Assembly: GCA_904066235.2 (NCBI GenBank)
Contig: CAJFCV020000004.1
Location: 9,486,001 to 9,550,000 of the forward strand
DNA from: Bursaphelenchus xylophilus
Lineage: Eukaryota > Nematoda > Chromadorea > Rhabditida > Aphelenchoididae
Direction of reading: 5' to 3'
Length of the DNA stretch: 64,000 nucleotides
The notes under the pieces are model-generated. The model was not told where the DNA came from and made no database searches. It saw only the letters and a program-made list of their open reading frames with translations. The position numbers and the translations under genes are program-made. This document shows positions 21,746 to 32,318 of this stretch, in pieces (positions within the stretch are counted from its first letter, which is position 1; every line of letters begins with the position of its first letter).

Positions 21746-24094
21746 ACATTTTTTTACCTAAAATAATTCCCCTTCCCCAAAAGTTGATCAGAAATACTTT
21801 CAGCAACCAAAAATCAACTAAAAAAACTCGAAAAAATAGACTCAGCACTCAAAATCAACCAAAGCCAATATTTTTCTCAGATTCCCCGTCAAATTTGGCC
21901 CTAAAACGGCCAAATCCCGAGAATCCAGGCCCAAAAAAATAATTTTACAAAAATTTCTCGAAAAAATCCAGAAAATCCCGTCATGACGCGTCACGATGAC
22001 AGTTTCCGTACCACCCTCCTCACACTCAGCACTCCCTCCGTCTTGTCTCTGACCAAAATCGAAAGAGAAAACTTTTCTCTAGCCACCCTCCACCCCTTTC
22101 CCACTCTCTCTCTTCTCCCGCCAAACGAAGAAGGAAGCGGTTCTCTGCCCGCTCTCTCTCTTCGCCGCGCTCTTTTTTTGTGTTTTCGTCCGTGGAAGTG
22201 GGCGTTTTTTCAAAACTGGCACTTGTTGCACTAAAAGTACCGGGGAAAAAGATACGACCATGTCCGAAATGACATGGAGATTCCGAATATGTAACTTTTA
22301 GACGAATTTTAGTTGGAAATTTAAGAGAAAAATCGGGTTTACAAAATTTTGACTTTTGGGTGCCTCCGGGGTTCACACGATTTGCGTTCATAACTTGTTT
22401 GTACATCTCCTATATTCCGGTTGTAGAGTGATACTGCGACTCGCTATCATTTAACCGAGGCGATTTTTGAATTTCGACCTTGTTTCCGAGCTATGGTAAC
22501 TTTCGTCAAAGTAAGTAAAAGCCAAAAATTCGGAAATTTCAACACTGCCTTTTCACCTTGTCCGTATTTTAGGAGTCGATACCTGTTTCTACATCAGTTT
22601 GCCGTGCTGAATACGATGGACGAAATTAAAATCCGAAAAAATTCGATTCCAAGCCCTCAGGGCCGAATTTTGGTCGAAATTTCGAGAATTTTTTTTGACG
22701 GTACAGTGCGCATCGAATATTGCAGATAGAGACGTGAAACTTGGCACGATGGTAGTTCATTTTGTATCCTATAGCACCCATATGATCAATTTGTTCAACT
22801 CCGCTAATTGCCCTGAGGGCGATTTTTTTCGCACGGTGCACCAAAAATCGACCAAAATTTCCGCCCGCTCTGACGGCCGTAACTTTAAAGATACGCAGAC
22901 GGTATAAGCGGGTAATTTGTAGAGCTCTTCGAGCTCTACAATCCATAGTTGGACATTTTTGACATCGTTGTTGTACATCAGAGAGAAAATTTTGAAAAAG
23001 TCAAAATTTTGAAAATTTCGAAAAATTGCGTTTTCCGTCCCGAGATTTTTTTGAGGAGATGGCTACGTAGAATGTTCTGAAAAAATTTAGGGACAATCTT
23101 GGGGCAAAAAAAATAAGATTTGCGAGTGATTTTTTTGAATTTCGACCTGGGAGTCGAGAACGATTTTTTTGAATTTTGCACTGTGCAAATCGTATTTTTT
23201 ACAGTAAGGCATAACTAAAATACGAAGGCGAGTACAGGAATGAAAGATACGTACTAATAGGAAGTCAGGTACGTGGAATTCAATGGAATCGAAAAAATCC
23301 AGAAAATCCGTCATCATGACGGGGTTTTCTGGAAGTGTAACTTTGTACATGGTCGTATCTACACATACATGGAGTTATCTCTTAGTTATGAATTTGCTTT
23401 CCCGATATGGACCTGTAGAAGCTTGCATTTGAATATTCCCCGGTCTAATTAAAAGATACGAAAAAAGGTCTTTTTTTGAGATTTTTTTCGTAAATTTTGA
23501 AATTTCGAAAAAATCTCGACAGTGATTGTCCCATTATGTACCATACGCGACGAAACCAAAAATCAAGTCGATACCTATAAAACGAAGCGAGATATGGTAG
23601 CTCAAAGTTTCGACTTTTCATGACGTCATAGGTCACTCAAAATTGAAAATTTCTAATTTTTTTTTCAAATACTCAAAGAGAGCATCTAAAAGAACCCCCA
23701 TGCCAAAAATCAAGTCAATCGGAGCAAAACAAAAAAGAAACCAAAAACCTTATGAATACTTGTATTTTTTTTTAGAAAATCCGCGCCGTTCTCTCGCCGA
23801 TTAGCCACAATTGCGTTTTTTCGCCAAGGAAAGTGGCATGACTTTGCCGCGAGTGAGGGCTGTTTGCTCTACATCTAACACGATGATTACGAGTGGAACG
23901 TGTTTATGATGATTTGGATTTGCGTTCGTTGTTTGGAAACCTTTTCGAATGAATATGGTCATGCGTCACAAAGAAGGCAATAGTGAGGGAGAGCCTGTGG
24001 GATATCCATTCATAAAAATTCAAAGAGGGGATTCTTGATATAGACACTAATGTCTCGGTTAAATCTCGGAACAAAAATCCCGGTTGTTTTTGCA

Positions 24095-24785
24095 GTGAGA
24101 TTCGGCGATTTTTTCGATGAGAGAGCGCGCGAAATGAAGAGAGCGGCCAGCGAGATCCACGGGTTTTCAGCGTGACTTTGCCAATCATGTGGGGAAAGAA
24201 ACAATTTTTTGTAGAAACTTTTGTAGCCTTTGGGAGAAATAAAGCTGATCTTTTTTCAAGCCAAAGCTGCCAAGAAAATGGCCAAAAAAATTTTTTATCA
24301 AAAAATCCCGGTTGTTTCTGCAAACCGCAAGCTGGGAATTTCGCATACGTCTCAGAAATAATTAGTCTAAATTTAGGCCAAGTTTCATCAAAATCTGAGC
24401 GTCGCACTTCTAGCAATTCATATGTAAGTTTGGTGGTATAAATTTACGAGGAAGCTGTTTGGAAGTGCGACGCTCAGAATTTGAAAAAAAAACTTGGCGC
24501 AAATTTAGATTAGTTATTTCTAAGGTGCATGCGACATTCTAAACTCGCGGTTTGCAGAAACAACCGAGGTTTTTTGATTAAAATTTATCAAAAATTATAA
24601 TATTTTGGCCATTTCTTGGCAGTTTTGGCATGAAAAAAATCAGCTTTATTTCTCCCAAAGGCCACAAAAATTTTTACAAAAAATTATTTCTTTCCCCACA
24701 TGATTGGCAAAGCCACGGTCAAAACCCGTGGATCTCTCTGGCCGCTCTCTTCATTTCGCGCGCTCTCTCATCGAGAAAGATCGTC
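24095..24785. repeat. Two family II copies head-to-head, forming a palindrome of about 690 bp
   Basis: Left and right halves are reverse complements (markers: agagagcgcgcgaaatgaagag, here 24121-24142 and inverted near 24745; gccaatcatgtggggaaagaaa). The axis is near 24445, between two gcgtcgcactt/aagtgcgacgc ends. Confidence 0.85.
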
Positions 24786-25426
24786 GACTCTCTCGGTTGC
24801 GCCTGCAGAGCGCAATAAAATTTTCAGAAATTAAAATGTGCCTTATACTCTGACACTGTAAGAAACTTCGGGAAAACCGACCACCTGGTCGATTTTCCTC
24901 CGGTCTATACCATCTGCTTCACAAGCTACAGTAATCCAATTTTCAAAAAAAGAAAAAAACAGATTCAACCTTCAAACTTAATTTATTGGCCGAATTTCCT
25001 CCTATTTTCATTGAAATTTTCTTATGTCATCTGTACTTTATCTGACCTTTCAAAACCGCGTGGTGATAAAAACTTCTCTTCCGATGAACTGTCTAAACTT
25101 ATTTTCTAAACAAAATCAACGTTTTTTCCATTATCGTAGACGTTAAAAATGGTAAAAAAAACGCCTTTCGCTGTAAACTATCGTTTCCGTTCAACAGTTC
25201 GCAACCACGTTCCCCAAATAATAAATCAACTTTTTAAAAGGTGACAGTTATTTTTATCAAGTACAATATTCGCCGAATCACTTCCAACAACGAATTTTGT
25301 TATCGTTAACCTTTGCTATAGCGATTTAAAAAAGTTTACAGAGGCGTTTTCACCTTCGATCCGACGTATTCGCCGGATTTGTTAAACTTTTGGCGTACTG
25401 TAGCCGTTTAACCCAGTGAAAATGGC

Positions 25427-25433
25427 TATATAA
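25427..25433 (+). promoter_or_regulatory. TATA box of the small Cys/Tyr peptide gene
   Basis: TATATAA followed by GG, 79 bp before the start codon. A start of transcription about 30 bp downstream would give a leader of roughly 50 bases. Confidence 0.65.
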
Positions 25434-25505
25434 GGCCGTTTTGAGGACAGATTTTATCACAGTTGAGTTTTTACTACTGTAGTCAGCGTGTTTCTTGAGT
25501 TGACA

Positions 25506-25942
25506 ATGGAATTCGGACAGGAAAACGAGAAAAGTGAGCAATATTGCGGATGCGGATATGCCGGTAAGTATAATGTCAAAAAATGTTTTTGAAACTAAAA
25601 AATTTTGTCCGCCATAGGCCCATTTTGCTATAAAAGCCTATTTAGAGACCTAAAGAATATTAGTCCACTTTTCATACTGTAACAAAATCCGTTGTGCGCT
25701 CAGTTTTCCGCAAAACAAATTTTTGAAAAATCAGTAAACAAATGATAAAACAAAGTTAAAAATACGTAGCCATAGGTACTAATTTGACTTTAACTCGCTT
25801 CTAATAATCACTCTAACCTACTCGGATATTGATTTAGACATCAAAATTGGAAATTTTTCAAAAATAAAAATCTTTCGTATAAAATGTCACCGCTGCTTCA
25901 GATTGTCCAGAATGCTACGACTACGGCTACTATTACTACTGA
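25506..25942 (+). CDS. Tiny two-exon Cys/Tyr-rich peptide (33 aa)
   Basis: Exons 25506-25563 and 25902-25942 (stop TGA 25940-25942), phase 1 at the junction, with consensus donor gtaagt and acceptor cttcag. The N-terminal half is polar and acidic (MEFGQENEKSEQ). The second half is Cys/Gly/Tyr-rich: YCGCGYADCPECY, then DYGYYYY at the C-terminus. There is no signal peptide. Support comes from gene architecture: a TATA box at 25427 upstream and an AATAAA at 26039-26044 about 100 bp after the stop. It belongs to no family I recognise. Four cysteines could bind a metal, or the tyrosines could be cross-linked as in cuticle proteins; both ideas are speculative. Confidence 0.6.
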
Positions 25943-26245
25943 AAGCCGATTCCGACAACCAAGCCATACATTTTGGCTTTTTTCTTCGACAATGACCTGC
26001 ATTTGAGTTAAAAATTTTATTGTAACTGTAGATTGGCCAATAAACTTTAGTAATGCAGTTCTGATACGATTTTTTCTGCTTTCTGTAAGTCAAAATCTAT
26101 TTTTTCACCTATAATAAAACCAAAAAATATTAAGATATTACTTCTTCACATGTGCAATATAAAAATGTTAGAAAATTTATTTTTATAACTTATATTCACA
26201 AACAACGGACTATTGTACCCATTCACAAGTAAGATTAAGGCATAA

Positions 26246-27438
26246 TTAGAAGCTGGCCAGGTATTGGAGCAGTTTGTGGGTGGTCTGTACCACAACATTC
26301 GATGACACATAGACGAAGGAGATCAAAACCAGATCGACCATGAGTTCCCAACCAATGTCCAGGATCACGCCGGCATTGATCACGATGTTGTCGTCCAGTC
26401 CAGCGGCCAAAAGGATATTCACCACGTAGCCGTGTTTTGGGTAGCGGAATTTGCGCTAAATTTGAAAAGGAATGGATAAAAAATGTGAGAAACTTACACT
26501 CCTGAACATGAATATCTCGTACGACAGCTGGACAAGAATTATGGGCCAGATCACATTGTTCAACAGATGATATTGGGCAAGAATCGTCAAGATAAGACCT
26601 AAAACAAAATCAGAACATATTTTTTTAATGTTACCCATGATTCCGACCAAATAGAAGCGATTTTTGTCCACAGAATCCCAGTACGTAGGCATCACAAAGT
26701 CCAAATGTGTAGAATTCAGCGATTCGTCACCAAGAACGGAGGACTGGAGCTTTGAGAAATCGATTTCCCCTTCATCTATCTCCTTGGCAGTTCTGGTGGA
26801 AGTTTGACTGGAATGTGAGGCGTTGAGTTGGGAATCTCGTTCAGCTGCGGTGGAAGGTTGTACTGGAGAAGGAGCGCCATCAATTCCTGGGGCTGCTCGT
26901 GTGGTACCTAAAATTATTTGAAATTAGATTAATTTTGAAGGTCTAGGACAAGAGGAAGGTTGAAATAGACGTAAAACAGCCTCGAATTTTGGTGCAACTC
27001 AAGCGAAAATTTGGAAAATACCTTGGGCCAAATTTCCAAACCAAAATTATCAAGAAATTGTAGGCTATCCAACAAAAACTAGCAATACAACACTGGTAGC
27101 CTAAAACAAGATAAAAATGCATAGTTTGCAAACGAAAAGCCTTCGAAAACACCAACGGTTGGGAAAACAGCAAATATGCGATCTCATCGACATTTCTCAA
27201 TAAAAGCCAGCTCCCTTTAGTCTGTTTCAAAACCAAATCCCCCGATATTCCACTAGACACCTCATTTCAACCCGTTTTCATCTAAATCCTAAAGAACAGC
27301 AGAAAAACACAACTCACCATCTGGCCCGGATAACAACTTGTTCAGTCGAGATTCTGCGTTGTTCAGGATCTTTTGTTTTCTTCGTTCTCGGCGTTCCAAT
27401 GCACTCAATGAGGCGCATTCTTGAATCGTGGTCGCCAT
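26246..27438 (-). CDS. CAML/GET2-like ER membrane receptor subunit for tail-anchored proteins
   Basis: Exons 27438-27318, 26907-26635, 26598-26498 and 26455-26246 join in phase to 234 aa. The N-terminus has the family's signature: a basic motif followed by a helix (LERRERRKQKILNNAESRLNKLLSG). It matches the CAML/Get2 cytosolic motif that binds the TRC40/Get3 ATPase. A Ser/Thr-rich linker (to about residue 110) follows, then three hydrophobic segments: around LVGIMGLILTILAQ, WPIILVQLSYEIFMF, and the C-terminal pair NILLAAGLDDNIVINAGVILDIG ... LVLISFVYVSSN. The C-terminus aligns in order with human CAMLG. With WRB/GET1, CAML inserts tail-anchored proteins into the ER. An AATAAA on this strand lies at 26176-26181. 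Sequence identity outside the N-terminal motif is low, so I infer the family from order and topology. Confidence 0.8.
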
Positions 27439-27965
27439 TTTCGGCAGAATTCCGGTTTTCCAGGCCAAAATCAAGGTTCAAAGAGCAATTTCCCGTAGAA
27501 TTTCAACAAGACCTGATGATTTCCTTGAGGCAAGAGGAAAATAAAATATTTTCCAGCAAATGTTGACGAAATGTCACAGAACTATTGACTGTTGCGAAGT
27601 GTCACGGTTTTATTGGATTTTGAATTCTGTTAGAAAATTGAAATTTTTTGGGCTGAAAAAGTAAGAAGACGAGGTTTCAAGTTAGATTTTGCGAGTAATG
27701 CACATTTTTGGCGCGTTTCCTTGTTTCTTTTTGACTAAAATAATGTAAAGAAAGCAAAAAATTTTTGTTGTAATGGAATTTTTTTGTAGAAATGGAATAT
27801 CTTCGTAAGTTTGATCTACAAACTCGAAAGAGCAGTTTTTACTTATCGTATTCAGACTTTTCGGCTAGATGACCTCACTGAGTGTAAATTAATGTTTACT
27901 TTGCCAGCAAATAACAGGTTATGCTTTATGACGTGAAATCTAATATTATATTACAGTCGATGCCG
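27439..27965. other. Intergenic region between the ground-like and CAML-like genes
   Basis: AT-rich, with no repeat copy or RNA gene that I can see. It must hold the promoter of the CAML-like gene and the 3' UTR of the ground-like gene (both on the minus strand). Confidence 0.5.
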
Positions 27966-28470
27966 TTAGGCGAGAAGTGCAGTGGCCTGGCACCAGTTTT
28001 TGTCATTTCCATGAGTGCAATAGCCATCGCCGTTGGCGACAAAGGAATGGTCGCCTTTGGGAAGGCAAATTACATTGAACTTTGCGCCAAATCGCTTGTA
28101 CAGCGTTCCTTGGATAGCATAGGCGTTCGAGGTGGGGTCAGCCTCCATGTTCTGCTCCAGATAGGGAAGCCACTCGGTTTGAGGGCAGGGATTCTTTTCC
28201 TCGTTGTGGATTGAGGGGGCAATCAACTCGTTTTGAGGGCCCTGCTGAAGAATAAGATAGTTGATAAAAAAATTGTGTTTAGAGGTGATGGCATGGGAGT
28301 AGTGGGGTAAAATGACCTACAATCTCTCTCTTCTTTCGTCCACAACCGCATGCGGGCGGTGGCGGGGCGCAGCAGCCTCCGCCGCCGCCTCCGAAAAGAT
28401 TTCCGCAAGCCTCGGCCTCCCAGGCCATGAACAACACAACTGCCAATGAAAACAGAGCCAACTTTGACAT
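27966..28470 (-). CDS. Secreted ground-like domain protein
   Basis: Exons 28470-28321 and 28244-27966 give 142 aa. Residues 1 to about 22 are a signal peptide (LALFSLAVVLFMAWEAEA). Next is a Gly-rich and Cys/Pro-rich stretch (FGGGGGGCCAPPPPACGCGRKKRE) that ends in a dibasic processing-type site. The C-terminal domain from about residue 58 has the ground-like pattern: a conserved Cys (NPCPQTEWL), a mid-helix, KFNVICLPKGDHSFVANGDGYC, and a final Cys (NWCQATALLA). Ground-like proteins are nematode hedgehog-related secreted factors active in epidermis and cuticle. The TATA box lies at 28575-28581. The gene is on the same strand as the CAML-like gene. Confidence 0.88.
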
Positions 28471-28574
28471 AATCGAATGTAGAGTAGTCTAACTATAGAG
28501 TAGAGCTTCTAAACTCCCTTCCGAGGCAGTTCAGCGTTAGCAAGTGTGGACTTTCCGCTGAGTTCGAACTTGAT

Positions 28575-28581
28575 TTATATA
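28575..28581 (-). promoter_or_regulatory. TATA box of the ground-like gene
   Basis: TATATAA on the minus strand, about 105 bp upstream of the start codon. Confidence 0.6.
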
Positions 28582-29639
28582 CCTATCCGCTTTCGCCCTT
28601 ATTCTAATTAGGATGCGTCGGAGGAGGCGCTTAATCTTCACGCGAAACTTTCCGAGGGCTTTGGAGAAGATCCTGAAGAGTTTTTTCGCAAGATACCTCC
28701 ATAATTTCGGCGCGCGCCGATGCCGGAAGGGTCTTACAATAACTCGGAAAAAAGGTCGAAAAGCCCATCCGTATTTTTCTCCGGAGATGAAGCGGATCCG
28801 CCCGGCACTTGAGGATCCGCAACAAAAAGTTGATTAGCGCTGTGGAGAGATACTCATCTGAGAAAATACGTTGCGGATGCACGGTAAGTGGTCCGTGGGG
28901 GGAAAGTTCAGGAGTTTCAGGCGGCTGGGGACCGATGAAGTTGAATCAGGATGATCCAAAAATGGGATGTGAGGAGAAATTGCGTCTGATTTTTATTTTT
29001 ACAAAATTTATTAGGATTTTTAGATTCAAAAAGTTTTATGGGATTTTTTGATCAATACGTATGAAAAATTTTATGAAAAATCGGCGGGGATACGGCCAAA
29101 GTACCTTCATCTACCGCTCAAAGTGAAGGTTCGTCTTTGCGACACGTGTTGTTTAGTACTGCAATGGCCGTTTAAAATCTAATCCCTACATTCAAAGCAG
29201 CAAGTAGAGCTTCAGAAAACAACAATCAGCAGCTTTTTACGGCTGTACATCTAAAGCCTCTAGTTTTTTTACAAGGGTTATAAAACGTCTGTAATTTGGC
29301 GAGTCAGAGTACGAAAAGTTTCTTTAAACTGTTTTTCCGAAACCTGGGAAAATTCTCAAGTGTAAAGCAAGAAAATAATACAGTAAATTATACTGAAGCC
29401 TGTCATTATCTTCGTCGACTCTTCTTTTTCATAATGGAGCGTGGAGAAAGTTATCGGGTTAGGAATTGTCAAATTTGATGTTTAACGGGCCAGTCCAGTT
29501 ATAATGTTTTTGAATCTACGGCTTATGAAACAAAATGTACAGGAAATTACTTTGCCTTTTGTACCCATAACAACAAAGAAAATTATGGTATCCTACATGT
29601 GTACTAATAATTATTATGCTGTGCAAAATTGGCCGGCTT

Positions 29640-29748
29640 TGTTTTAGTGGTCTGTCCGGTAAGTCATTGGACCGAAATCGGAGCCTTTTTGAGCAGCGCA
29701 AACGCCAAAAATCAGTCCAGCGACTTTCCGGAAGAACTAGTAGAAAAG
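29640..29748. repeat. Fold-back element, family IV
   Basis: Left end tccggtaagtcattggaccg and right end complement gcgactttccggaagaacta, with the family core caaacgccaaaaatcag. It abuts the larger palindrome 29761-30358. Confidence 0.7.
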
Positions 29749-29760
29749 ACAAACTTTTTT

Positions 29761-30358
29761 GACATTTCGTGTCCCGCTCCGCAAATAGGAAGGTATTCCG
29801 AATACCACTCAATTCCTCCTTCTGGGACCGAAAATAGAGCATTACTGTGGGACATTCAATTTTTTCCCCTTCCTAAAAGGGCAACTAGTAGCTGTATGGC
29901 CTTTAAAATTTGACGAAGAAAATGTGTTCCAAGATTGCAAAGTTTACAGCACTCTATTCTGTGCACCAAAAATGCGTTTGGTTTTACGCTACATACCATC
30001 CTGTCGGGAAAATAATGTGGATTCGTAGCGCCCGTCATCGCTTTGTAGCGGCTGGCTGATGATTTGATGGGCGGCTGCGATGAGGCGAGACATTTTGCTA
30101 CGGAAAGTCCACATTATTTTCCCGGCATACTGATATGTAGCGTAAAACTAAGGGCATCTTTGGCGCACAGAATAGAGTGCTGTAAGCTTTGCAACATTGA
30201 ACACATTTTCTTTGTCAAAGTTTAAAGGCCGGCACAGCTACTAGTTGCCCTTTTAGAAAGAGGAAAACATTGAATTTTCCACCGTAATGCTCTATTTTCG
30301 GTCCCAGAAGGAGGTATTGAGTGGTATTCGGAATACCTTCCGGACACGGAGATGTCAT
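29761..30358. repeat. Outer palindrome enclosing a family III element
   Basis: Arms 29761-29993 and 30135-30358 are reverse complements (markers: ggtattccgaatacca, gcactctattctgtgc, gttttacgctacat). The family III palindrome 29994-30134 occupies the axis. Confidence 0.85.
29994..30134. repeat. Palindromic MITE, family III
   Basis: Left end catcctgtcgggaaaataat and right end attattttcccggcatactg. The interior is GC-richer (cgcccgtcatcgctttg, gcgatgaggcgagacattttgc). The second complete copy is 61405-61565. Confidence 0.85.
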
Positions 30359-32070
30359 GGCATTATCGGCTCGACCGTATGCCTCAAATTTTAATCCCAA
30401 ATAAATTTGTCTCCTCTGGGATAATCATTAGCGGCGTGACGCTGGATGCGCGTCGAATTTCGTTCCTATTCTCGGGACCAACTTCACAGACGCCGCCGTT
30501 AAAGGGCAGATGATGTTTCGTTACAAAAATGGAGTCCTTCACGTATTCTGCAGATGTTGGAGAGTTTTGTAAGCGGATTATTGTACTTAAGATGAGGGAT
30601 TTTTTATCTGGATAAAGTAGTTTTGACTCGGGTCGGGGAGCCTTACGTCTATTGGAGAAGGAGATGTTTTTACAAAGAATCGGGATGTTCCGTTCGAAAA
30701 TGAAAAAAATACTGAAGAAAAACGTTTTTTCTCTGTCTGCTCTCCGCAGTTTGCGCACTCTCTCGTCAACAAAGATCTTTGAGCAACTCGGAGGGTCCCT
30801 GCAAAGTTCTGAGAGTCAAAACTGCGGCCACTTCTTTTGGAATTCGTATATTTCGTGTGGAGAATTTCACAGCAATAATTACAGACATTGGACTTGAACT
30901 CCTATGCCCGATTATTAAAAAACAAGTTCCGGGTTTGATTTGTGACATAGGATAACGCCGAAGTGTTACAGGGCATAATTTATGACGTGAAGAAGAGGAA
31001 CAGGGCGTTTGATTTGTGATTCGTACTGTTCAAAGTACAGAAACTTGCAGAGGAAGTGCGACGCACGGAAATGACCATTTTTGGACCTTTTCCGATGGAA
31101 AACATCTTTGCTCTTTTTTCTCGCCTCTCCAAAGGAAGCGCTATTTTTGGTAAGAGAAGGGATGCAAGAGGATACATTTTGATGCATCGAGCTGGCATAT
31201 GGATACATTGTTTTACACATAATCTCATCCGGAGTAGAAATGACTCAATGTCATCCCTCGCAAATGAGTTTGCTTCCGATTACTGTCTAATCTTGTAAAC
31301 CCATCCGTTTTTAATCAAAATTTAGGATTTATCTTCGACAATATATTGTATTAAAATGGCGGTAAATGGCAGAGAAAGCTCTGACAAATCGTTCTTGAAA
31401 ATCGGATTACAATTTCGGACAACTACAACCGGTCTCCAGACCAAACGAGGCCACCGTGTCCGGTCTGGTTCTCGGCAATCTCACCGGTTTGCTGTCTGAC
31501 GCTTACGCGGAACCAAGATTAATCCGTAAACACATTGGTTTTCTAATTATACGTAAACATTCGAATACGTCTCTTGATGATTAATTTGCAGGTTCATAGA
31601 CATGAGAGACGCAACCGGATTAACATTCCGCTCCTTTCTCAGATTGTAGGGTTAAGCCGGTGTTGCATAAAAACAGAGAGGGGAATGGATGTCACACATG
31701 TTTTTGGAAAATGCGAAAATATTGCGGCAATTGACGAATTTCGTATTACGGGGTTCGAGCTGCGGAGAGAAAGGACTTTGTGTTTTCGGAGGATGAGGGG
31801 GAAACCGGAGTTATCCGTGTTTGAAATTGCAAAAAAGACTTTATTAGGGATTTCAGAGATTTTGGGGGTATTAAGGTACGATACGATCGAAACGTTTGAA
31901 TAAAACTGTAGGGGCCAAGAAATCTTTTGTTTGGAGAAGAAAAGTGTAGAGGAGATATTTAGGAGGGATTAGTCATCATTGAAATTTTATTGAGAGGGGT
32001 GGTACCCCAAGTGCGACGCTCAGATTTTCTTGAAGTTTTATCAAAATCTAAGCGTCGCACTTGGAGTGTA

Positions 32071-32318
32071 CAAGGGGGGACCTGATCCAGTGGCAAAAGA
32101 CGTACCATTTCGCGCCCAAAAAGTATCAAAAAATGTAGCAAAATACCTCCCTCTCCAAGTGAAAAAATCCGATTTCAAAAGCGCGCTATGTGAGGGAGAG
32201 GGCGCGCCCTTCAAAACGATGTTTTTCCACTTGGAGAGGGAGGCATTTTGCTACATTTTTTGGTACTTCCCGGATGCAATATGGTACTTTTTTTGCCGCA
32301 GAATCAGGTCCGCCACTG
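32071..32318. repeat. Palindromic MITE, family I, copy 5
   Basis: TA at 32069-32070 and 32319-32320. Arms as in the other copies; left end slightly diverged (caaggggggacctgatcc). It abuts a fold-back of family II ends (32001-32066). Confidence 0.85.

Larger units (their letters stand above)
18013..25426. other. Gene-poor, repeat-rich intergenic stretch
   Basis: No splice-consistent gene seen. It contains fragments of families II (about 18270-18380, 18530-18930, 20510-20790) and IV (18395-18512, 19600-19680), large palindromes at 20331-20973 and 24095-24785, and an unusual GC-rich patch at 21400-21745. Between 21.97 and 23.4 kb are degenerate inverted blocks (for example tacgaccatgtc at about 22254 and its complement near 23347; ccagaaaatccc near 21970 and 23300). 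This suggests one more old, eroded element. Confidence 0.55.

Noticed and set aside
22026..22406. 126-codon minus-strand frame
   Set aside because: Arginine/glutamate-rich shadow of a CT-repeat stretch, with no splice context or recognisable domain.
26943..27260. 105-codon minus-strand frame inside intron 1 of the CAML-like gene
   Set aside because: The short splice (27318 to 26907) joins in phase with family-consistent sequence, and this frame adds nothing recognisable.
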